Notes: a model not told the origin generated them from the letters alone. A stretch of DNA of 64,000 nt from Teredinibacter turnerae T7901 (GCF_000023025.1 NC_012997.1:3903125-3967124); one strand, 5' to 3'. Positions 15,820 through 25,003 are shown, numbered from the stretch's first letter. Numbers and translations are program-made.

Positions 15820-16962
15820 TCAACGACTCCTCACAGACTCCAAAGAGACGCTCAGCTGCGCGCAAACCCGTTTAGCCGAGTTCAACGCGCCTTCCATATA
15901 CCCACCTGACTCACGGGCTGTTTCAGTTCCGCACAACAACAACTTATCATTCCAGTGATCCAGGCTCAGCCAGGGATGGCCGTAACGCGGATGCGAATAA
16001 AGCGGCTGGGCATCCAGCGGATGGGCGATATCTTCGTTACCGTACCAGTCATATAAGTGTAAGCGTTGCGGGCTTGCCGCCAGTTCTCCGAAATAGCTGA
16101 CCAGCTGCTGCATTATTTTCTCACGCAAGGCGCCAGTATCCTGCTGACGTGCACCGGGTGGTGCACCAATAAAACCACCCAGCGCGGCAGGCGCGGCGTC
16201 AGGGCCACACGCATCGAAAACTTCTGCAATCGCGACCCCAGCGAAATTCGCCATAGCCGTACCGGACCAGCCGTCCTGACGCCAGAATGCCTGCTCGTAG
16301 CTCACCGCCATTTTCGCTTGACCGGCCATCCAGGTTGGGGTTTTCAACAGCGTATCGAAAAGTTTTTGCGGCAGAGCCGGAAAAAACTGGATGCGACTCG
16401 CCACAATGCGGGGAGGCATCGCCAACACCACCTGCCGCGCCCAAACCACATGCGTCACTCCCGTAAGGGTGTTATTGAAAATAAGTTCTACCCTATCGCC
16501 AGCGTCCTCTAGGCTTACCAATCGGTGTCGGGTACACAAGCTGATAGGCAGCGTTTGCTGAAGACCTTCGATAATTCGCCCCGTTCCGCCAGCAATGCGG
16601 TAAGCCCCTGCATAACCCCGCTGGTCGCGATAGGTCTGCGCAGGTAGATCCCCTGAAAGCTGGTATATCGCATTCCCCTCCTGCCATTGGGGCAACAGCG
16701 ACAAACCCAGGCTCCGAACCAAGCTGTATATCAACGGCTGATCTTCTGGCCAAACCCAACTCGGGCCAAGATCCAACCCGTAATCGTCCTCAAGTTCCAG
16801 GCTGAGAATTCGCCCACCTAGCCGAGGACCGGCCTCAAACAGCCGCAAATTAGTCGCCGCCCATTTCTCTCCGCGTTGCTCCGTAAGACAGTGCGCCAGG
16901 TAGAGGCCGCTGAGCCCGCCACCCACAATCGCAATATCACAAGTTTGTGTGTTGTGAGACAA
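15820..16962 (-). CDS. FAD-dependent amine oxidase family protein
   Basis: The 380-residue protein opens with the dinucleotide-binding motif AIVGGGLSGLYLA (residues 11-23), continues with the amine-oxidase signature LFEAGPRLGGRI near residue 41, and ends with the FAD-binding motif LCGTETARESGGYMEGAL near residue 347. This is the flavin monoamine oxidase layout. No signal peptide is present, so it should be cytoplasmic. The start is a TTG at 16962, preceded by AAGGGGAAGGGGTT; no ATG gives a complete Rossmann motif. It heads a three-gene unit with an unknown protein and a flavodoxin. The amine substrate is unknown, and some relatives are desaturases or oxidise other C-N or C-C bonds. Confidence 0.85.
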   Translation of the reverse strand: MSHNTQTCDIAIVGGGLSGLYLAHCLTEQRGEKWAATNLRLFEAGPRLGGRILSLELEDDYGLDLGPSWVWPEDQPLIYSLVRSLGLSLLPQWQEGNAIYQLSGDLPAQTYRDQRGYAGAYRIAGGTGRIIEGLQQTLPISLCTRHRLVSLEDAGDRVELIFNNTLTGVTHVVWARQVVLAMPPRIVASRIQFFPALPQKLFDTLLKTPTWMAGQAKMAVSYEQAFWRQDGWSGTAMANFAGVAIAEVFDACGPDAAPAALGGFIGAPPGARQQDTGALREKIMQQLVSYFGELAASPQRLHLYDWYGNEDIAHPLDAQPLYSHPRYGHPWLSLDHWNDKLLLCGTETARESGGYMEGALNSAKRVCAQLSVSLESVRSR

Positions 16963-17156
16963 AACCCCTTCCCCTTGTGTCCACTTTGGCCCGCCCTGCT
17001 GGATGATCCGTAGACACGGAAAATTTAACTGACTGTTTTTGCAGCAGAATTCACGCTAATTGATTTCGAAAGTTGATTTTACAAAGAGAGGAGTATCAAG
17101 TTACGTGCCATACGAATACCGACAGCGAAACTCGAATTTCGGTGGGGAAACCGGGT

Positions 17157-17510
17157 TTATTCGGCGGATTGTTTATCCTTTGTGCGTCCAACGCGATAAG
17201 CATCTGCGATGCTAAGTAACCACAATCCGACCAGAATGATCATCGGCATACTGGTAAGCAGACCACTTGTGTGCGCGATCTCGTAGGAAATAGCTTCGCG
17301 AATACTTAATGGGTTAAGCGAAACCTGACCCGATTGAATTTGATCAACGACTTTAAACGCAATACTAAAAACCACATCCAAAAGCAGATAAATAGCCCAC
17401 ACAGTGCCCAGAATAAAAGGTACACCGGTAAGCCAGCACTTTAACCACACCTGCCCAGCACCAGGAAAAATAAACGCAGAATAGAGTGCAGCGGTTTTAG
17501 CTTTGTTCAT
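17157..17510 (-). CDS. Small inner-membrane protein of unknown function
   Basis: The 117-residue product has three strongly hydrophobic stretches (about residues 8-24, 28-52 and 84-103) and a charged C-terminal tail (RVGRTKDKQSAE). The N-terminal piece FIFPGAGQVWLKCWLTG resembles the start of small membrane proteins whose first helix holds a proline-glycine-alanine-glycine turn, but no named family is assigned. The ATG at 17510 is preceded only by a weak purine stretch (GAAAAAGATT). It stands alone, 128 bases after the yfbR start region on the same strand. Conserved hydropathy supports a real gene; function cannot be stated. Confidence 0.65.
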   Translation of the reverse strand: MNKAKTAALYSAFIFPGAGQVWLKCWLTGVPFILGTVWAIYLLLDVVFSIAFKVVDQIQSGQVSLNPLSIREAISYEIAHTSGLLTSMPMIILVGLWLLSIADAYRVGRTKDKQSAE

Positions 17511-17638
17511 AATCTTTTTCGTGCCTGCAACGTCAACAAACTTAGGGCCTGTTAAATCTCATAACTGGGTTAATGGTAAAACATCGCTTGCGCAAAAATA
17601 GTGAAACAATTGTGGAGCGTTTACTCGTGCACAAAATT

Positions 17639-18259
17639 TTATTGTTGCAACGGTAAATGACGAACTTTGTCATTGCCGTTTAACAACTCATCCAGCGTTA
17701 GCTTGTAGCTGGGCGCAAAGATCGCAAGGAAGTCGTTTACTTCCGGCATAGCAAATCCCTTAAGGCGCATCGCTATGTCTTCTGCAGCTTTCGCAAACTC
17801 GGGGTTACCGGCTTTTAATTCCTCCTGACACTTCAAAAAAGCTGCAATCGTATCTGCGCCTTTAATCAACTTAGTCACATCGGCTGGCACTCGGGAAGAC
17901 ACGACCAGAGGCTCAAAGGCATCGCGCAAGTCTTCCGGCAGGAGATTTACCAACTCTTGTTCAGCCTGAATTTCGACCTCTTTAAAGGCTTTTTGCATGC
18001 CTGCAGAGTGATATTTAATTGGCGTTGGCATATCTCCGGTAATAACCTCAGAGACATCATGATAGAGGGCCGCAGTCGCCACCGCGTTTACATCGTAATC
18101 GGCCCCATAGCGTTTATTGCCGATAACCGCCAGTACATGCGCGATCGTCGCCACCTCCCAACTGTGCTCCATCACGTTTTCGGGAATGGCATTGCGCTTG
18201 AGGCCCCAGCGGACAATCCAGCGAATTTTACTGATATAAGCGAAAAAATGGCTTTGCAT
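17639..18259 (-). CDS. yfbR: 5'-deoxynucleotidase YfbR
   Basis: The 206-residue HD-domain phosphatase removes phosphate from deoxyribonucleoside 5'-monophosphates in nucleotide salvage. It matches YfbR from the first residues (MQSHFFAYISKIRWIVRW) through the HD-domain ligands: H34 of the ENVMEHSW segment, the YHDVSEVITGD motif near residue 66 and the KGADTIAAFLKC segment near 132. The start at 18259 is supported by the alignment to the E. coli protein and by GGGGGGATTT just upstream; the upstream TTG at 18292 is less likely. Length is close to the usual 199 residues. It is transcribed alone, divergently from dbpA. Confidence 0.93.
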   Translation of the reverse strand: MQSHFFAYISKIRWIVRWGLKRNAIPENVMEHSWEVATIAHVLAVIGNKRYGADYDVNAVATAALYHDVSEVITGDMPTPIKYHSAGMQKAFKEVEIQAEQELVNLLPEDLRDAFEPLVVSSRVPADVTKLIKGADTIAAFLKCQEELKAGNPEFAKAAEDIAMRLKGFAMPEVNDFLAIFAPSYKLTLDELLNGNDKVRHLPLQQ

Positions 18260-18451
18260 AAATCCCCCCAACGCGTTATTCGAATAGGACAAACCGGCGA
18301 AGCGCCACTAAGGCACGGCATCCGCAAGTGTACCCAGCGGCTTTGGTTGCGCCAAGAATGAAACAATCCCCAGTGCGGTTATGGTTTCATCTACGACTGT
18401 GCTTTCATCTATAATAGCGGATCGACGTATTACCACCGATGGAGCCGTATT

Positions 18452-19837
18452 TTGGCCAGCGATTCACAATTTTCCAGCTTAAACCTGAAACCCGCCCTGC
18501 TCTCCAACCTGAGTGACCTGGGTTACAACACCATGACGCCGATTCAGGCCGCGGCCCTACCAGCCATACTTCAAGGGTCGGACGTTCTGGGAAAGGCTAA
18601 AACCGGTTCGGGCAAGACGGCGACCTTTGGCCTGGGTTTACTTCAGCGACTCGAAGTGGAGCGGTTTCGTGTACAAGCGCTGGTATTGTGCCCAACCCGT
18701 GAACTGGCTGATCAAGTTGCCGCCGAGTTACGCAAGCTCGCTCGAAGCATCCACAATATCAAAATCCTGACCTTGTGTGGGGGCGCCGCTTTTGGCCCCC
18801 AAGTCGGTTCACTTGAGCACGGCGCACACATTATTGTCGGTACCCCCGGCAGAGTGCACGACCACTTACGTAAAGGGAACCTGCAACTGGGAGATTTACA
18901 AACCCTGGTACTGGATGAAGCGGATCGCATGCTCGATATGGGCTTTGCCGAAACACTCGACGCTATTTTAGATCTGGCGCCCAAACAAAGACAGACGTTG
19001 CTCTTCTCCGCAACTTACCCAGAAGCCATCGAAAGCATGGCCAAGCGTGTGCAGCACAACCCCCAGGTTATTGAAGTTGAAGCCGTGCATTCAGACCATG
19101 ACATTGAGCAAATGTTCTACAAGGTTCCACTGGAGAACCGCACCCAAGTGTTGGGGCTGCTGCTGCAGAAATATCTGCCAGAGTCCTGCATGGTGTTCTG
19201 CAATACCAAGCGCGAAACTCAGGACGTGGCCGACGCGCTTTTGCAGCAGGGTTTCTCTGCGGTGGCACTCCATGGCGATATGATCCAAAAAGACCGTGAT
19301 CGCACCCTGGTTTTGTTTGCCAACCAAAGCGCATCCGTAATGGTCGCAACAGACGTTGCCGCTCGCGGGCTGGACATTGCCGAAGTTGACTTGGTTGTGA
19401 ACTACCAGCTGTCACGGGACCCCGAAGTGCACGTGCACCGTATCGGTCGCACTGGGCGTGCAGGCAAGCGCGGCCGCGCGGTTAGCATGCTCAACGAAAA
19501 TGAAAAGTTCAAAGTGGAGTTGATCTGCGCTGATAGCGACGCTAGCCCAGAACTCAAAAATCCACCGGTCAACCGCTTGCAAACACCTCAAAAAGCAGAA
19601 TTTGTAACATTAGAAATAGAGGGCGGAAAAAAACAGAAAGTCCGACCTGGGGATATTGTTGGAGCTCTCACCGGCGATGGCGGTCTGTCTGTAAAAACAC
19701 TTGGCAAAATTCATTGTTTTCCATTTCACAGTTTTGTGGCCGTAAAGCGCTCACATGCTCGCGAAGCCCTGGAAAAAATTCAAACAGGAAAAATCAAAGG
19801 TCGATCATTCCGGGCGCGCCTGGTAAAAATTCGCTGA
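18452..19837 (+). CDS. dbpA: ATP-dependent RNA helicase DbpA
   Basis: The 461-residue DEAD-box helicase acts in assembly of the large ribosomal subunit by remodelling the 23S rRNA peptidyl-transferase region. All helicase motifs are present: the Q motif (TMTPIQAAALP), Walker A (AKTGSGKTA), PTRELA, TPGR, DEAD (LVLDEADRMLDMGF), SAT, and the C-terminal ARGLDI and HRIGRTGRAG. The DbpA-specific C-terminal RNA-binding domain is seen in the last 75 residues (KVRPGDIVGALTGDGGL, GKIKGRSFRARLVK), which separates it from RhlB, RhlE and SrmB. The start is a TTG at 18452 with GGAG at 18441; no ATG precedes the Q motif at a suitable place. Confidence 0.95.
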   Translation: MASDSQFSSLNLKPALLSNLSDLGYNTMTPIQAAALPAILQGSDVLGKAKTGSGKTATFGLGLLQRLEVERFRVQALVLCPTRELADQVAAELRKLARSIHNIKILTLCGGAAFGPQVGSLEHGAHIIVGTPGRVHDHLRKGNLQLGDLQTLVLDEADRMLDMGFAETLDAILDLAPKQRQTLLFSATYPEAIESMAKRVQHNPQVIEVEAVHSDHDIEQMFYKVPLENRTQVLGLLLQKYLPESCMVFCNTKRETQDVADALLQQGFSAVALHGDMIQKDRDRTLVLFANQSASVMVATDVAARGLDIAEVDLVVNYQLSRDPEVHVHRIGRTGRAGKRGRAVSMLNENEKFKVELICADSDASPELKNPPVNRLQTPQKAEFVTLEIEGGKKQKVRPGDIVGALTGDGGLSVKTLGKIHCFPFHSFVAVKRSHAREALEKIQTGKIKGRSFRARLVKIR

Positions 19838-19902
19838 CAATTACTTTTCCCTTTTAATTAAGCCTGAGTGCCCAGGCGATAAAGCGAGTTTTTCAGATTG
19901 CC

Positions 19903-20673
19903 ATGGAAATCAGCATTGATCTTTTGTTCATCCTATTTGCCGTTGCGATGGTCGCCGGCCTAATCGACACGCTGGCGGGAGGTGGCGGCCTCATCACCAT
20001 TCCTGCACTTATGGTATGTGGGCTGCCGCCAGTGATGGCATTGGGTACCAATAAATTCCAGGCCTGCCTGGGCACGGGAACGGCGACATTTCTGCTCCTT
20101 AAGCGACGCAGACTCCGTTGGCGGCATATTCGGCAACTGCTCCCAATGGCGTTTTTAGGGGCCGTTCTGGGCAGTACCACTGTGCTATTCATCAATCAAC
20201 AATATCTGACGCTTATCGTACCTGCAGTGCTCAGCTTTATCCTGGTTTACTTTTTACTGTATCGACCTGGCGCTCGCTGGTTGCCTAAAATCAAAATGCC
20301 GGCGCGACGCTATGCCCGTTGGGTTGTTGGAGGAATTGGTTTTTACGATGGTATGTTCGGACCGGGTACAGGGTCATTTTTCGCGCTTGCTGGGGTGATG
20401 TTTAGAAAAGCGCAACTGGTGTTTGCGACGGCGACAGCAAAGCCACTGAATTTTGCAACCAATATTGGCTCTTTGGCAGTATTCGCACTGAGTGGGAGTA
20501 TTCTGGTAAAGGTGGGCGCCGCGATGATGTGCGGGCAGATGATCGGCGCTTATATGGGTACCCACTTTCTGTATCGCATCAACCCCAAATATTTGCGCTG
20601 GCTCGTAATAACTATGAGCGCGTCTATGCTACTGAAGTATCTTCACGCTCAGGGTTATCTCGTGCTTTCTTAA
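19903..20673 (+). CDS. TSUP-family permease (TauE/SafE, YfcA type)
   Basis: The 256-residue inner-membrane protein has about eight hydrophobic helices and the duplicated TauE/SafE architecture. The two signature repeats are visible: AGLIDTLAGGGGLITIPAL with GTNKFQACLGT in the first half, and GGIGFYDGMFGPGTGSFFA with ATAKPLNFATNIG in the second. It is closest in pattern to YfcA. Members move sulfite, sulfoacetate, other organosulfur anions or organic acids; the cargo is not deducible. ATG 19903 is 65 bases after dbpA. The gene converges on a flavodoxin gene with only 20 bases between the stops and no separate terminator seen. Confidence 0.88.
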   Translation: MEISIDLLFILFAVAMVAGLIDTLAGGGGLITIPALMVCGLPPVMALGTNKFQACLGTGTATFLLLKRRRLRWRHIRQLLPMAFLGAVLGSTTVLFINQQYLTLIVPAVLSFILVYFLLYRPGARWLPKIKMPARRYARWVVGGIGFYDGMFGPGTGSFFALAGVMFRKAQLVFATATAKPLNFATNIGSLAVFALSGSILVKVGAAMMCGQMIGAYMGTHFLYRINPKYLRWLVITMSASMLLKYLHAQGYLVLS

Positions 20674-20693
20674 ATACTTATGAGCGTGTCGGC

Positions 20694-21254
20694 TCAAACC
20701 GTATCTGTGAGCTTAGCCTCCAAGGCTGGCAGTACATCAGCGATCCAGGCTTTTAAGCGTTCATCAGTAAACATGCTTTGCGTCCGCTGATCGATCACCA
20801 GCCCGACAAATTTATCATTCACAAGAGCGGCAGAATTCTCGAACTCATAACCCTCATTCTGCCACTGACCAATCATCTCCGCTCCCAAACCCGCAAAAAC
20901 ATCGTGCAGTGCTTTCAGCGAACTGGCAAATCGCTCGGCGTAGCGTTCCTGTGCACCCAGGCCAAACATAGCAATGCGTTTGCCGGACAGATCTGGGGAA
21001 CCGAGTTGCGCCAGGAACTCAGCCCAGTTTTTCTCCAGACAGCCCGCAGCCAAGCCCGGAATTTCGCCAACACCGTAGCTGGGCGTGCCGAGAATATAGG
21101 CATCGTACTGAAGAAATTCTTCCGCTGTAATTCGATTGACGTTTACCGGTTTGGCAATGCGCTCATCGCCGATAAGTTTGTAGAGCTTTTTCGCGACCAG
21201 TCGGGTTGTGCCCGTCTCGGTACCAAAAAAGAAGCCGATTTTATCCATGTTCAC
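20694..21254 (-). CDS. Flavodoxin, long-chain type
   Basis: The 186-residue electron carrier has the FMN phosphate loop FFGTETGTTRLVAKK at residues 9-23, the aromatic loop region GTPSYGVGEIPGLAAG near 57 and a third loop FGLGAQERYAERF near 97, plus the long-chain insertion typical of FldA/FldB-sized proteins. The start may be GTG 21254, which has GGAA at good distance, or ATG 21248 two codons later. It is monocistronic, with a 449-base gap upstream. It should donate electrons to cytoplasmic reductases; partner enzymes cannot be named, although the MioC-like gene at 14906 shows that the cell has at least two such carriers. Confidence 0.9.
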   Translation of the reverse strand: MNMDKIGFFFGTETGTTRLVAKKLYKLIGDERIAKPVNVNRITAEEFLQYDAYILGTPSYGVGEIPGLAAGCLEKNWAEFLAQLGSPDLSGKRIAMFGLGAQERYAERFASSLKALHDVFAGLGAEMIGQWQNEGYEFENSAALVNDKFVGLVIDQRTQSMFTDERLKAWIADVLPALEAKLTDTV

Positions 21255-21703
21255 GCAGTTCCAGATTGAAGACGAGATGTGATTTCCAAACAGTCTGAAT
21301 ATCAGGAATAAAGCTCTATTGCGCCCAAGTTATGCATCAGGGTTGTCTGAGAACCGACAATTCTCAAATATAACTCCGCTCAATATAGTGGCAATCACAC
21401 AATCTAAGCGGAAATCCCGGGCGTTCGCCTGTATTCGTTAGCGCTGTTGCAACCATTGCACCAATTAACGGTAAACAATAGGACAAAAAAATGGGAGCCT
21501 AAAAGGCTCCCGAGAGGCTTCGTATAAAGCTAACTAGATCGGAGCGGTTTAACACTCCTGGGGAGGTGCGCCTCTACCCCTAGGTACAAGGACTATTTCC
21601 AGGGGCGCAAGGCGAGGTAGTTACTTAGAAGCAAAGCCGGCACCCGAGTTCCAAGAAGCACGCGTCACCAGGCCAGCTTTACTTTTCTTTACCGACCGCG
21701 CGA
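21255..21703. other. 449-base gap with a terminator
   Basis: No gene is supported here. The gap holds the promoter side of the flavodoxin gene and, at 21485-21511, a terminator on the minus strand. Bases 21550-21640 are locally GC-rich with a weak imperfect hairpin (GGGGAGG with CCTCTACCCC). Confidence 0.6.
21485..21511 (-). terminator. Rho-independent terminator
   Basis: GGGAGCC (21493-21499), loop TAAAA and GGCTCCC (21505-21511) form a perfect stem; on the minus strand it is followed by A and seven T (complement of 21485-21491). It probably ends the transcript of the heme-motif protein whose stop lies 190 bases upstream of it. Confidence 0.8.
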
Positions 21704-23611
21704 TTAATGCGGAGACCGCTGGGGAGCGGGCGCCGTGAGTGCGTGCAACACCAGGTTTCCAGTGGGAACCCTGGCGGAGGAGCGTGTACAGCTGGACGCG
21801 GCAAGAATGTCCAGGTCATCAGCACGACGTGCCAAATCATCGAAACTACGGGTAAGCGCGCCATCACGGGGATCCAATAACGAAATACCTGTGAGAAACC
21901 CGGACAGAATTGCTGGCGTGCCCGCAGGCGTGCCGTAATCGAGGTGGGCGAAATTGGTATTCGTTTCCACCGTGTGACAACCGCTACAGGTATTAAGCGC
22001 AAGCTGGAAAAGCGCGTCATCTCGTATGGTTGCGGGAGGAGGTGAAATGGGTGACGGTGTGGTAGGCACCGTTAGCAGGCTGTTTGGCGCATCCCATAAG
22101 GTTGGCGCCGGGGCCGCACCCGCAAGAAAGTCTTGCCCAAGAAAGCTATCGGGAACCAGGTGCTGTGCCGCGGGAGGGCCGACGAGGTTAGGCCACTCAC
22201 TGTTGACGTATTTAGCCAGCAAACCCGTATTATTATGCCCATTGTCCGGCTCCTGTTTCACCGTGGTTTGCGCCAGAAAACCCCCGGCGTCTGGAAGGAA
22301 GAATTCACGCAGTTCCCAAAATGGCGAACCCGCGAGTAATTCGTTGGTTCTGACCTGGCCGATTGCGCTTTGATTCGGGCGCGAGGGCGCAGCGCCGGCG
22401 CTGGCAAAAACATCGGTCAACGACGCAAGATCATCATTGTATTGCGTTGAATTCGCGAGATTCTTCCACTTAATTGCCCAGTCCCTCACATTTTCGCACC
22501 CGTCAATGGGCACCTTGTACTCCATAATCAGAGTCATTCGCTCACTGTGACATTCACCGTCGTGCAAAGCGAACACAAAACGTCCTTCGCCAGCGTCGCC
22601 CCCACCATATGTCGCGCTACCATCGCTGCGCAGGTCGGCACGCAGAACTATCCCCAGCAGCCGAAAGGGGCTTTGTCGAGGGTCGAGACTGACTCCAGGG
22701 CCACCACTGCGCATTTCCCACTGTTCAATGATTTGCTGATAAACATTCGGCCGCGCCGGCACCCCAAAGTTGTTTACCGTTTGCAATGAAGCCCAGTGCT
22801 TAAACAAGTGTTTAATATAGTCTGATGTTGATGCGGACCCATTCGCGACGTTTGCCATCAATGTCCAGAAGGTCCAGCTACCTGTTGCATTGCCCATTGG
22901 CGGAAGGCCTGCACGACGACATGCCCAGGTTCTCGTCGGATCCGAAACCACACTGAGATCAGTAATCATTAGAGAGCGCGCAGGATCGGTCGGCAACAGG
23001 CTGCTGGAAGGAGATATTGTGCCGAGCGGCAGCCCGGTAAAGTTTATCGAGAGCCTTTCCCCCAACCGCAGCTGAGAATCGTTAAACGGAAGCAAGACGG
23101 AAGCTTCGGAGTCATCCATTTGACTGTCGATTAACAACCCGTCACCCATTTCTGTAAACGACTGGGTGCCGATTTTTTGCCGCGTTCCTGCAGCAAATAA
23201 TGGCCGCTCACTATTTTTTCGACGCGTTTCAGCCAGCGTCTGATTGGCTTGCGCAAAAAGTTCAAAATCAAAAGGCACCTCAGCGGTAAATTCACCGTCC
23301 CCTGCACGACTATCAAATTTTTTGCCATCATCGAAAAAGGGCACAGGTTCGCCTTCAACAAAGACGTGCAATACCTCCTGGTTTGGTGCCGATGTAAACA
23401 TCGCGCGCAACACCGCGCTACCCTCGCCGACGCGTTCGAGAACGATATTTGTCGGCCTAGGATTGATCAAATCTAATATTTCCGATTCACCTTTAATTTC
23501 CGCGCCAACACACGGCAATGCGCCAGCGCAAACAACAACGGCTCCGAACCGTATTTTTTTAGTCAGCTTACTAAACAACATGTGCGACAGTTTTTTAGTG
23601 GATTTATTCAT
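21704..23611 (-). CDS. Secreted protein with a C-terminal c-type heme motif
   Basis: The 635-residue product starts with a signal peptide (residues 1-37, basic KLTKKIRFG then GAVVVCAGALPCVGA). The N-terminal part holds an extracellular-type beta domain (about 50-150). Near residues 542-546 the motif CSGCH is found, followed by HTVETN and, about 40 residues on, an SFDDLARRADDLD helix; this arrangement occurs in secreted single-heme proteins of marine polymer degraders. The start at 23611 is preferred over the frame opening at 23737 because it gives a clean signal peptide. A palindrome and a direct repeat lie upstream. Heme attachment is likely; enzymatic role and electron partner are unknown. 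The C-terminal 30 residues look irregular, so a late frameshift is possible. Confidence 0.7.
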   Translation of the reverse strand: MNKSTKKLSHMLFSKLTKKIRFGAVVVCAGALPCVGAEIKGESEILDLINPRPTNIVLERVGEGSAVLRAMFTSAPNQEVLHVFVEGEPVPFFDDGKKFDSRAGDGEFTAEVPFDFELFAQANQTLAETRRKNSERPLFAAGTRQKIGTQSFTEMGDGLLIDSQMDDSEASVLLPFNDSQLRLGERLSINFTGLPLGTISPSSSLLPTDPARSLMITDLSVVSDPTRTWACRRAGLPPMGNATGSWTFWTLMANVANGSASTSDYIKHLFKHWASLQTVNNFGVPARPNVYQQIIEQWEMRSGGPGVSLDPRQSPFRLLGIVLRADLRSDGSATYGGGDAGEGRFVFALHDGECHSERMTLIMEYKVPIDGCENVRDWAIKWKNLANSTQYNDDLASLTDVFASAGAAPSRPNQSAIGQVRTNELLAGSPFWELREFFLPDAGGFLAQTTVKQEPDNGHNNTGLLAKYVNSEWPNLVGPPAAQHLVPDSFLGQDFLAGAAPAPTLWDAPNSLLTVPTTPSPISPPPATIRDDALFQLALNTCSGCHTVETNTNFAHLDYGTPAGTPAILSGFLTGISLLDPRDGALTRSFDDLARRADDLDILAASSCTRSSARVPTGNLVLHALTAPAPQRSPH

Positions 23612-24086
23612 AGAGTCACCCAGTAGCTTTATTAAAAGAAAAAACAACGGCACTCTCGCTCCAACACTGAACACCCGGCGAAAGGATGCTATTGATAACC
23701 TGTAAAAGTGACCCGGGTCAAAATAAAACTCAAGCAAATGTGAATCTCACGTCGCCCCTTTGATTTTTCAATTTTTACAGCGACAATCATCATCAAACCA
23801 CGACATTGTTTTTCAATAAAAGGGCTGTGCGATATTTCTAAAAACGTATTTTCTATTTTCAGCAGCTCAACGCGTTTTACTACGCTATGTCGATCCAACG
23901 ATATTTTTCGATCCAAATCTACTATTATCGAATCGCGCCAGCGCAGCGTGCGTTAAAAGAGTGAAAGTGAGAACGAGTGATGTGGGTGACTACAAACCTG
24001 CAAGCTTGAGACGCACGGGCATGGATTTGCGGGGCTGAGGCTTGCAGGAATTGTCGCTGCCAAAACATACCAAGGCAGCGAGCAAA
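23612..24086. other. 475-base gap with possible regulatory repeats
   Basis: No gene is supported. Upstream of the heme-motif gene are the 12-base palindrome TGACCCGGGTCA (23709-23720) and two copies of TCGATCCAA (23890-23898 and 23908-23916) 18 bases apart, both plausible protein-binding sites. The part near 24000-24086 is the unstructured 3' side of the DUF3820 gene; no terminator is evident. Confidence 0.5.
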
Positions 24087-24314
24087 TTAATGGATAGAAG
24101 GGTAGTTGCGCAACGGGTCCAACAGATTTTCCTGTCCATTGATGCGGATTTCCAACGCCAGCGCGAGCAATTGCCCCAACTCTCCTTCCGGAAACCCTTT
24201 GTCGGCGAACCAGAGCAAGTACTCTTCTGGGAGATCAATTAATACTCTGCCCTGATACTTGCCAAACGGCATAGTCATGTTGGCGAGCTTGATTAACCAT
24301 TGTTTGTCGAACAT
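24087..24314 (-). CDS. DUF3820 family protein
   Basis: The 75-residue protein matches DUF3820 along its length, with the MPFGKYQGRVLIDLPEEYL core (residues 15-33) and the WFADKGFPEGELGQLL segment near residue 35. Such proteins are small, soluble and sometimes described as putative quorum-sensing-regulated factors, but a function is not established; a similar core is found as a domain next to nucleases. The ATG at 24314 shares one base with the yajQ stop (TGATG), so it is translationally coupled to yajQ. Length is normal for the family. Confidence 0.85.
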   Translation of the reverse strand: MFDKQWLIKLANMTMPFGKYQGRVLIDLPEEYLLWFADKGFPEGELGQLLALALEIRINGQENLLDPLRNYPSIH

Positions 24315-24796
24315 CAGTCGCGGAAGTTATTAAACTGAAATGGCTGACCAAGCTTACCCTCTCGAACCAGCGCCATCACGGCTTGCAGATCATCCCTTTT
24401 CTTACCCGTCACACGGACCTGATCCCCCTGAATAGAGGCCTGGACTTTTAATTTGCTGTCTTTAATTAATTTTACTAACTTTTTCGCAGTTGGCGCGTCT
24501 ATACCTTCGAGGAAGGTGATCTTCTGGCTGAATGTTTTACCCGAGTGCTCTGGATCTCCAACTTCCATGGTATCCGGGTCAACATTGCGCTTGATGAGTT
24601 TGTTCCGCAAGATATCGAGCATCTGCTGTAGTTGAAAATCGGCTTCGGCCGACAGGGTTGTTTCCTTTGAGGTCCACTCAAAGCTGGCTTCCACGCCACG
24701 AAAATCGAAACGGGTTTCGAGCTCACGCTGGGCATTTTCCACAGCGTTACGTACCTCCTGGTTGTCGATTTCAGAAACAATATCAAATGAAGGCAT
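24314..24796 (-). CDS. yajQ: YajQ family nucleotide-binding protein
   Basis: The 160-residue protein is a full-length YajQ member with two ferredoxin-like domains. Signature pieces are [19 protein letters not shown] at the N-terminus, [15 protein letters not shown] near residue 32, and [27 protein letters not shown] near 110, cited here in part. Homologues bind cyclic di-GMP or GTP, and some act with transcription factors to control virulence genes. The ATG at 24796 follows AGGAGACCTC. It forms a two-gene unit with the DUF3820 gene. Whether this copy binds cyclic di-GMP cannot be told from the sequence. Confidence 0.93.
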   Translation of the reverse strand: MPSFDIVSEIDNQEVRNAVENAQRELETRFDFRGVEASFEWTSKETTLSAEADFQLQQMLDILRNKLIKRNVDPDTMEVGDPEHSGKTFSQKITFLEGIDAPTAKKLVKLIKDSKLKVQASIQGDQVRVTGKKRDDLQAVMALVREGKLGQPFQFNNFRD

Positions 24797-25003
24797 GAGG
24801 TCTCCTGATTGTGCTTACCTGTATTCCAGATAAAAGTTACAGACAAAGACATTGTCGCTTTATTGCTTGTGTCAGCGCAAACCCAAATAAGCCAGCGCTT
24901 GAAAAACCGCTAAGTTCACCATAACTTAACAATATGGTCATAATTCGAATTAGGACCTAACCGCCCTCTGGGCCGACGACATAACGACAATAGGAATGGT
25001 TAT

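Noticed and set aside
12683-17553. The 12-base sequence TTAGGGCCTGTT seen at 12683 and 17542 as a dispersed repeat
   Set aside because: Two copies in 64 kb, only one within a hairpin, are too few to claim a repeat family.
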